Shown: piece after piece, positions 32,122 to 37,014 of the stretch | Layout of the letters: the number at the start of each line of letters is the position of its first letter | Position numbering within the stretch: the first letter of the stretch is position 1 | Assembly: GCF_015207105.1 (NCBI RefSeq) | Contig: NZ_JADEXO010000057.1 | Coordinates: forward strand, 1-37,014 | DNA from: a cf. Phormidesmis sp. LEGE 11477 | GTDB lineage: Bacteria; Cyanobacteriota; Cyanobacteriia; Phormidesmidales; Phormidesmidaceae | Length of the DNA stretch: 37,014 nucleotides | Direction of reading: 5' to 3' | Program-made: the position numbers and the translations under genes | Notes under the pieces: model-generated | Database searches by the model: none | Seen by the model: only the letters and a program-made list of their open reading frames with translations | Told to the model about the DNA's origin: nothing

Positions 32122-32367
32122 ATGTCTGATTCTAAACAGTCTGCGCCGCAGATGAACTACTTCAAAGAGGAAGATATTCTTCACCTTTTGATATCTGAAG
32201 AAGTAGAGGCTAGTAGCATAGAAATTAGCCCCAATGTGACTGCGGAATTGAATCAAGCAGGCGAGTTGATTGGCGTAGAGATTCTGCATGCTAGCACATA
32301 CCTCCGAGATTCTATCCTAGAATCTGTTCAAGGCAAGTTGCTTAGCCTAGCGAAGGCAAGCTCATAG
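32122..32367 (+). CDS. DUF2283 family protein (antitoxin-like)
   Basis: An 81-residue DUF2283 protein: MNYFKEEDILHLLISEEVEASSIEISPNVTAEL, NQAGELIGVEILHASTYL. The family is small, beta-rich and commonly encoded right after a DUF4258-like gene, where it is thought to act as the antitoxin half. AGG is present about 10 nt upstream (GGAAGG). It looks intact, whereas the preceding gene carries a premature stop, so it may be an orphan partner. Confidence 0.85.
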   Translation: MSDSKQSAPQMNYFKEEDILHLLISEEVEASSIEISPNVTAELNQAGELIGVEILHASTYLRDSILESVQGKLLSLAKASS

Positions 32368-32385
32368 GTTGACTCATACAAGAAT

Positions 32386-33942
32386 CTACAGTCTACTCAT
32401 CCGGTTAATCACGGCCCGATAGCCCTCAGCTCTGCCTTCGGCTAGATAGCGCTCGGCAGCGATTTGCAGATCTTCGTTGGCGCTGAAGCTATCTCCTAAT
32501 GCCATTAGGGTAATCCCTCGGTAATAGTAGATATCGGCATCGACTGTGGGATCCTGGCGGATAATTTGCGAGAAGTCTTGATAGGCTCCTTGCATATCTC
32601 CTGACTCGTATAGAGAACGTCCCCGAGCGGCGTAGGCGGCGATGTAGCTGTTGTCTAGTTCGATGGCGTAGGTATAGTCGGCGATCGCAGAGAGCAGATT
32701 GCCGCGAATGGCGTAGGCGTCGGCCCGCCCTTTGTAGAGCTCTCGACGATTAGGACTAAGGCTAACCGCGCTGTAGTAATCATCTAATGCCGCAGGAATG
32801 TTGTTGTTGGCTACGCGAACTAAAGCCCTTTGCCGATAGGCTTCGCTGGAGTTCGCATCGATTTCTATCACGCGGTTAAAGTCTGCGATCGCGGCGTTGT
32901 ATCTACCCTGAGCGCTATACAAGCTACCCCGAGTCATGTAGGCTTTTGTCGACTCAGGCTGAACTGAAAGAACATAGTTAACATCAGCCAAAGCATCCGT
33001 AGGCCGCCCCAATGCTGAGTAGATATGGCTGCGGTTATAGTAGGCATCAAGGTTATCTTCATCCAATCTGATAGCGCGGTTCAAATTCGCTAGCGCGGTT
33101 TGCAGCGTACCGAGATGATAATAGGCGACCCCACGTTTCATGAAGGCGGCTGCATACTTATCGTCGAGATCAATGGCGACATCTAACGGGGCAATCGCAC
33201 TCTCATAATCTTCTAGTTCAATCAGCGCTGCTCCTTTACGCATGTAGGCAGGCGCGTACTCTGCATCGAGGGCGATCGCGTTATCAAAGCTCACCACTGC
33301 GCTATTAAAATCGCCCATTTCTGTTTGGACGACACCTAGATATTCGTGGCTGAGCAAATGTGTCGGATCGAGGGCAACTGCCGTTTCTAGATCGCTCACC
33401 GCCGCCAGTATATCTCCAGATTTATGCAGTAATGCGCCTCGATAGAAGTGAGCTAGTGCGTAGTCAGAGCGCAGGTAGATAGCAGTGGAATAGTCAGCCA
33501 TCGCTGCAACCGGATCGTCTAGAAGCTGTCTGATCGCGCCTCGAAACAGGTAGGCTTCTGCATATTCGCTGTTTGCTGCGATCGCCGATGTGAAATGATC
33601 GATAGCTTTTAGGTCGTCGCCCTTTTGGTAAGCCCTTACCCCCCGGCTGTAGAATTCAACTGCTGTCGTCTCAACGGGTGCGACTTCACCGTCAGCCGCT
33701 TCAATGTCTAGTTCAGAATCTTCGACATCGATCGTTCTATCGCTAGGCATCTCGCTATTTGGTATCGGCGATTCAAGCGGCTCCAAATCGCTCTCAATAT
33801 CAAAGATAGGCAGATCGATCGCAGCGATATCGCTAGTAATAACAGGGCCATTAGCATGAGCTGGAAACGCTGCTAGCGTGCCGCCGAGCAGTGTTGTGAT
33901 ACTTAGAGCTACTTTTAGAGCTGCGATTCCGCTGCGATTCAT
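32386..33942 (-). CDS. Exported TPR-repeat protein
   Basis: A 518-residue protein with a signal peptide (ALKVALSITTLLGGTLAAFPAHA), an acidic linker (about 32-90) and some 12 consecutive TPR motifs from about residue 95 to the end (for example EFYSRGVRAYQKGDDLKAIDHFTSAIAANSEYAEAY, AYMRKGAALIELEDYESAI). Such arrays form superhelical protein-binding scaffolds; in the periplasm or envelope the partner is unknown. AAGGA lies 6 nt before the ATG. It is divergent from the MATE transporter; a 105-bp inverted-repeat element lies between their starts. Confidence 0.9.
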   Translation of the reverse strand: MNRSGIAALKVALSITTLLGGTLAAFPAHANGPVITSDIAAIDLPIFDIESDLEPLESPIPNSEMPSDRTIDVEDSELDIEAADGEVAPVETTAVEFYSRGVRAYQKGDDLKAIDHFTSAIAANSEYAEAYLFRGAIRQLLDDPVAAMADYSTAIYLRSDYALAHFYRGALLHKSGDILAAVSDLETAVALDPTHLLSHEYLGVVQTEMGDFNSAVVSFDNAIALDAEYAPAYMRKGAALIELEDYESAIAPLDVAIDLDDKYAAAFMKRGVAYYHLGTLQTALANLNRAIRLDEDNLDAYYNRSHIYSALGRPTDALADVNYVLSVQPESTKAYMTRGSLYSAQGRYNAAIADFNRVIEIDANSSEAYRQRALVRVANNNIPAALDDYYSAVSLSPNRRELYKGRADAYAIRGNLLSAIADYTYAIELDNSYIAAYAARGRSLYESGDMQGAYQDFSQIIRQDPTVDADIYYYRGITLMALGDSFSANEDLQIAAERYLAEGRAEGYRAVINRMSRL

Positions 33943-33984
33943 GACGTTCCTTAAAAAAGAAGACTGTAGTTTTGGCTATCTTGA

Positions 33985-34089
33985 TATAGCAATCCGCACT
34001 TAGCTTAAGCCGTATATAGAAGCTGTAGTCCCTGTTGCACATAGCGCTAAGTGCATAGCAATCTACTAATGCATCAGCAGATTGCTATA
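33985..34089. mobile_element. MITE-like element, 105 bp, with perfect 10-bp terminal inverted repeats
   Basis: Ends are TATAGCAATC (33985-33994) and GATTGCTATA (34080-34089). Inside, GCACTTAGC (33996-34004) pairs with GCTAAGTGC (34046-34054), so the left arm is TATAGCAATCCGCACTTAGC and the right arm is its complement interrupted by about 25 bp carrying another ATAGCAATC copy. The outer TA dinucleotides could be a target duplication as for IS630/Tc1-type elements. No ORF. It sits between the divergent TPR and MATE genes. No second copy was seen in this window. Confidence 0.5.
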
Positions 34090-34141
34090 AATAAAGACTG
34101 CCCATTAGCACCAAGGAACGAATTGAGGGGAACTACCTATC

Positions 34142-35479
34142 TTGCTGTTTAATCAAACGCCAGCCTGGATTCGTCCATTCTGTAAACTAGCCATTGCCAA
34201 TACAACTTCTGGGCTGATGGTGCCGCTAGCTGGCCTGATTGATACGGCCTTTCTCGGTCATCTATCAGACGTTCGCTATCTAAATGGCGTGGCGCTAGCG
34301 TCGGTCATTTTTAATGTGATCTATTGGGGATTCAACTTTTTTCGGATGGGCACAACGGGGCCAGTCGCTCAGGCGGTAGGTCGCGATGATGAAAAGACTA
34401 TTTGGCTGATTCTGCTGCGAAATTCGCTGTTGGCTTTGGGTGCAGGACTGGCCGTTTTGCTGTTACGACAGCCGATTTCAGCAATAGGATTTTACTTTTT
34501 GCACATGGGGCCAGGGGTGAGAGCAGCGGCAGTTGCCTTTTTTGAAGGTCGTATCGTTGGCGCACCTGCTGTTCTTGTCAACTTCGTTGTATTGGGCTGG
34601 CTGCTTGGCCGTGGGCGAGGAGCTCAGGTTGTTTGGCTAGCAGCGATCGGCAACGGTAGCAATGTTGTCCTAGATTACTGGTTTATTCGCCGACTGGGCT
34701 GGGAGAGCTACGGCGCTGGGCTAGCAACTGCGCTTAGCCAATACGTGATGCTGGCTGTCGGTTGTTCCATAGTGGCCGCTAGCCTGGTGCCCTGGCACTT
34801 GCTGTCGCAGATTAAGGCAGAACTTTGGCAGCCAAAGGAATTGCGTATGCTGTTTAGTCTAAACAGAGACATTTTGATTCGCACGTTTGCTTTGGTGCTA
34901 GCGATGTCGAGCTTTACTAACTTCAGCTCGGGGCTAGGTGAGACAATTCTAGGAATCAATGCCTTGCTGATACAGGTTGTATTGATGTCGGCCCACTTTA
35001 TGGATGGGGTGGCGCTAGCGGTAGAAAGCTACGCAGGTAGATTCTATGGGCAAAGATCGGTGGATGATCTGCTCTGGTTGCTGTGGTTAGGGGCAGGTGG
35101 GAGTGTGTTTTTAGGGATTGCGATCGCCCTCACCCTAACTATCTGGCCACTGCCGTTTTTTAGCCTGCTGACGACCCACAATCATCTACTTGTTCAACTT
35201 CCTACCTATGTCTATTGGCTGGTTCCGGTTCTGGGTTTCGGCGGCGTTGCCTTCACGCTAGATGGCTATTTTCTAGGACTAACGTCCGGGCACATTTTGC
35301 GTAACAGCGCTTTAATATCGGTACTGCTCGGCTTTCTGCCGCTAGCGTTACTCGCAAATTGGTCGAACAATCCACATCTGCTTTGGCTAGCCTTATCGGT
35401 GCTGATGGCTCTGCGCGGCGTGACTTTGATTCGCCAGGTTCCGATCATCAATCAGCGATTGTTAAATAAAGCAGTTTAA
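34142..35479 (+). CDS. MATE family efflux transporter (DinF-like)
   Basis: A 445-residue, 12-span multidrug and toxin extrusion protein of the DinF branch, which exports organic cations or metabolites using Na+ or H+. Typical blocks: N-terminal LAIANTTSGLMVPLAGLIDTAFLGHLSDVRYLNGVALA, GTTGPVAQAVGRDD, the mid-protein GNGSNVVLDYWFIRRLGWESYGAGLATALSQ and the second-half repeat ETILGINALLIQVVLMSAHFMDGVALAVESYAGRFYG. The start is TTG at 34142, preceded by GAGGGG 11 nt upstream; no in-frame ATG gives the full first span. Substrate unknown. Confidence 0.92.
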   Translation: MLFNQTPAWIRPFCKLAIANTTSGLMVPLAGLIDTAFLGHLSDVRYLNGVALASVIFNVIYWGFNFFRMGTTGPVAQAVGRDDEKTIWLILLRNSLLALGAGLAVLLLRQPISAIGFYFLHMGPGVRAAAVAFFEGRIVGAPAVLVNFVVLGWLLGRGRGAQVVWLAAIGNGSNVVLDYWFIRRLGWESYGAGLATALSQYVMLAVGCSIVAASLVPWHLLSQIKAELWQPKELRMLFSLNRDILIRTFALVLAMSSFTNFSSGLGETILGINALLIQVVLMSAHFMDGVALAVESYAGRFYGQRSVDDLLWLLWLGAGGSVFLGIAIALTLTIWPLPFFSLLTTHNHLLVQLPTYVYWLVPVLGFGGVAFTLDGYFLGLTSGHILRNSALISVLLGFLPLALLANWSNNPHLLWLALSVLMALRGVTLIRQVPIINQRLLNKAV

Positions 35480-35487
35480 AGATTAGA

Positions 35488-35519
35488 AACGGTAGTCTAC
35501 CTACTGATAGACCACCGTT
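35488..35519 (+). terminator. Hairpin downstream of the MATE gene
   Basis: AACGGTAGTCT (35488-35498) pairs with AGACCACCGTT (35509-35519) with one mismatch, 10-nt loop, 8 nt after the stop codon. No T run follows, so it may be a 3'-end-stabilising or factor-dependent terminator hairpin. Confidence 0.45.
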
Positions 35520-35590
35520 CAATACAGGCTATTTAGCGTGAGCTATCTATGACTCTGCTCAGCGACTCCGCTCAGATAAAAGTAATGAAA

Positions 35591-36010
35591 TTACTTGCGG
35601 ATGTCTTTTGCCATATTGCGGAACATATCCATGTCGCTACTTGCAGGCTTGCGACGGGCAGGCGTAGGCGCGGACTTAGCAGCTGTTGATGAACCGTTGC
35701 TTTCGGCCTTGGGCGCTGAAGCAGCAGGCGTGTTAAAAGAGCTAAAGGTAGCAGCGGGCTGTGAAGATGTCGAAGAGTTAGTATTCGCCTCAATTATCTT
35801 TGCGGCTGTCGAAGAAATCTGTCTGACGCTTTCCATGTGCTCAGCTTGACCTTTTTTCTTAGCAAAGGTACGTCTGACTGTCTTCGAAGAGCGCATGTAG
35901 TCAATATTACCAAAGGTCTTAGCGTCGTCATCGTTGAGATAAAAAGCCTGTTTAGGTGCAGTATCGTCTTTTGGTGTGCTTTTGCCGAACACAAATTCTA
36001 AAATTCCCAT
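35591..36010 (-). CDS. Conserved cyanobacterial hypothetical protein (139 aa)
   Basis: A 139-residue protein with an ordered N-terminal part (MGILEFVFGKSTPKDD, AFYLNDDDAKTFGNIDYMRSSKTVRRTFAKKKG) that matches a cyanobacterial family I recall without a known role, then a disordered Ser/Ala/Thr/Pro segment (about 65-118) and a short basic amphipathic end (SSDMDMFRNMAKDIRK). There is no signal peptide or membrane span. The DDAKTFG-IDYMR block is the best search handle. GGAGAAC lies right before the ATG. Confidence 0.8.
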   Translation of the reverse strand: MGILEFVFGKSTPKDDTAPKQAFYLNDDDAKTFGNIDYMRSSKTVRRTFAKKKGQAEHMESVRQISSTAAKIIEANTNSSTSSQPAATFSSFNTPAASAPKAESNGSSTAAKSAPTPARRKPASSDMDMFRNMAKDIRK

Positions 36011-36242
36011 TGTTCTCCTGTCTAGAAGTTCTGAAGTCTATGTGTACTTATACTAACTTTTATTTCGTTTATTAGAAAGGCCAAAGTCCGAATTAGTTAT
36101 TCAAATCAGTCAGCACCAGCAGAGTTGAAGCAGTTAGCATGCCTAACATTCGTAGTCAGTTGGGCGACTACCTAGGCTAGTTGCTTTGGTATTAACTTGG
36201 GCGACTATCTATGAGTTTTCTGAGAAGAGGAAAGAAAGCCGC

Positions 36243-36551
36243 TCAGAGATCTCGCTGATAGTCTTCTAATAAATCGATCAGATTGACTAGGCACTGCATG
36301 GGCAACAGATCGGCTAGCGCCACCGTCTTTCGTCCGCCGCCTAGCTTAATCGGAATATCTGCAAGGATTTTGGTGACGTTGTCTTCAGAGATATCGTCGC
36401 TAGCGATCATAGGCATTAGCTTTTCGGCTAACGGCGTATGCAGCTTGGCAACACCCAGGTATAGGTGCCATTTGGCGATGTCCATGTAGATGTTTTCGCC
36501 AATTTCTGCGGCTAGCGCTTCGATATTTTCAGAGGCGTTAGGAGTAGCCAT
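36243..36551 (-). CDS. DUF3181 family protein
   Basis: A 102-residue cyanobacterial DUF3181 protein: SENIEALAAEIGENIYMDIAKWHLYLGVAKLHTPLAEKL, KILADIPIKLGGGRKTVALADLLPMQCLVNLIDLLEDYQ. Mostly helical and cytosolic; function unknown. It is intact and of normal length. Its upstream region on this strand holds four 14-bp tandem repeats ending 17 bp before the ATG. The region between it and the next gene (36011-36242) has a 14-bp direct repeat (TTGGGCGACTAxCT at 36160 and 36197) and nothing else. Confidence 0.88.
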   Translation of the reverse strand: MATPNASENIEALAAEIGENIYMDIAKWHLYLGVAKLHTPLAEKLMPMIASDDISEDNVTKILADIPIKLGGGRKTVALADLLPMQCLVNLIDLLEDYQRDL

Positions 36552-36567
36552 AAGCGTTTTGCTCTTA

Positions 36568-36623
36568 TATGAGTGTGCAGGTATGAGTGTGCAGGTATGA
36601 GTGTGCAGGTATGAGTGTGTAGG
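36568..36623. repeat. 14-bp tandem repeat (4 units)
   Basis: TATGAGTGTGCAGG occurs at 36568, 36582 and 36596, with a fourth copy (one C-to-T change) at 36610. It lies in the leader of the DUF3181 gene, 17 bp from its start codon. Confidence 0.9.
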
Positions 36624-36703
36624 TGAGTTCGAGCCTTTCGACTGGCTTCGTTCGCGGCTATCTTAGTTCGCTCCACTTAGTTCGGTGGGCTCAGACGGCC
36701 TGG

Positions 36704-36961
36704 CTAGTCACCGCTGGCTGGATTGGTGGAGTAGTCTGCGATCGCAAAGAAGTAGATTGCGTGTGCCGCTAGCCCACAGACCCAAACTAGCGAAATCGTC
36801 TTCGCTAGCGGCAGCGATCCGGGATTGAGGGTATTGAAAAATCCCATGCAAGAATTGACTGCACCAAAGATGGCAAAATGCACCGCGAGATTGATGCGAT
36901 CTTCTAACTTTCTATACTCAGGATCAGCGCGGTCGGGTTTGCGAGGCCAGCGGGGAGGCAT
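36704..36961 (-). CDS. 2TM-domain small membrane protein
   Basis: An 85-residue protein with a basic N terminus (MPPRWPRKPDRADPEYRKLEDRINL) and two membrane spans (about 26-42 and 55-74; LAVHFAIFGAVNSCMGFF and ISLVWVCGLAAHAIYFFAI). This matches the 2TM-domain type common in cyanobacteria. Function unknown. It shares orientation with the DUF3181 gene but is 150 bp upstream of it. Confidence 0.8.
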   Translation of the reverse strand: MPPRWPRKPDRADPEYRKLEDRINLAVHFAIFGAVNSCMGFFNTLNPGSLPLAKTISLVWVCGLAAHAIYFFAIADYSTNPASGD

Positions 36962-37014
36962 AAGTGGGTTGTCTCGGTGGAGTTATCTCTATTGTAAGGG
37001 AGTGGGGAAAGGGG

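Noticed and set aside
1-37014. CRISPR arrays, tRNA or rRNA genes
   Set aside because: No regularly spaced 25-40-bp repeats and no T-arm/anticodon-arm patterns were recognised; the tandem repeats found have no spacers.

Overview
The window reads as chromosomal DNA of a cyanobacterium, probably a Leptolyngbya-like or other Synechococcales lineage. The evidence is the many HIP1 octamers (GCGATCGC), an NblS-type sensor kinase, several families that I know mainly or only from cyanobacteria (DUF3181, DUF3122, DUF4912 fusions, AMIN-TonB receptors), and glmS, purD, tal and lipA of cyanobacterial type. The species cannot be named from sequence alone. Genes are dense on both strands. I found no tRNA, rRNA, CRISPR array, phage block or complete insertion sequence.

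Region 1 (1-3.1 kb): the 3' end of a 3-methyladenine DNA glycosylase gene, an atypical transketolase, a thioredoxin and an unannotated 41-residue single-span membrane protein. Region 2 (3.1-10.9 kb) is the most distinctive part. Two convergent AMIN-plug-barrel TonB-dependent receptors, the first broken by a frameshift, lie beside a tightly linked MbnP/MbnH pair. This is the 'metallo-mystery pair': a copper-binding protein and the di-heme enzyme that in methanotrophs turns a tryptophan of its partner into kynurenine. No methanobactin genes are visible. Together this looks like an envelope metal-acquisition island.

Region 3 (10.9-18.3 kb) is housekeeping: glmS, a 53-residue secreted peptide, purD, nblS and tal with a clear terminator. 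purD and nblS each carry an in-frame 15-bp minisatellite. Region 4 (18.4-23.6 kb) is accessory: a small membrane protein, an AT-richer sulfotransferase behind a strong leader hairpin, a class II ketose-bisphosphate aldolase, and a NitT/TauT-type ABC transporter whose three genes are translationally coupled. Region 5 (23.6-29.5 kb): a large WD40-like/TM/DUF4912 protein, a Lys-rich hypothetical protein, a cation diffusion facilitator without the usual C-terminal domain, exonuclease III, and a UPF0175/DUF3368 toxin-antitoxin pair.

Region 6 (29.5-37 kb): a response regulator with a coiled-coil tail, lipoyl synthase, a DUF3122 protein, a second toxin-antitoxin-like pair whose first gene appears cut short by a CAA-to-TAA nonsense change, a TPR protein and a MATE transporter divergent across a 105-bp element with perfect terminal inverted repeats (MITE-like), then three small conserved cyanobacterial genes and a 14-bp tandem repeat. 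Intergenic stretches not listed as features showed nothing I could support; none of these exceeds about 300 bp.
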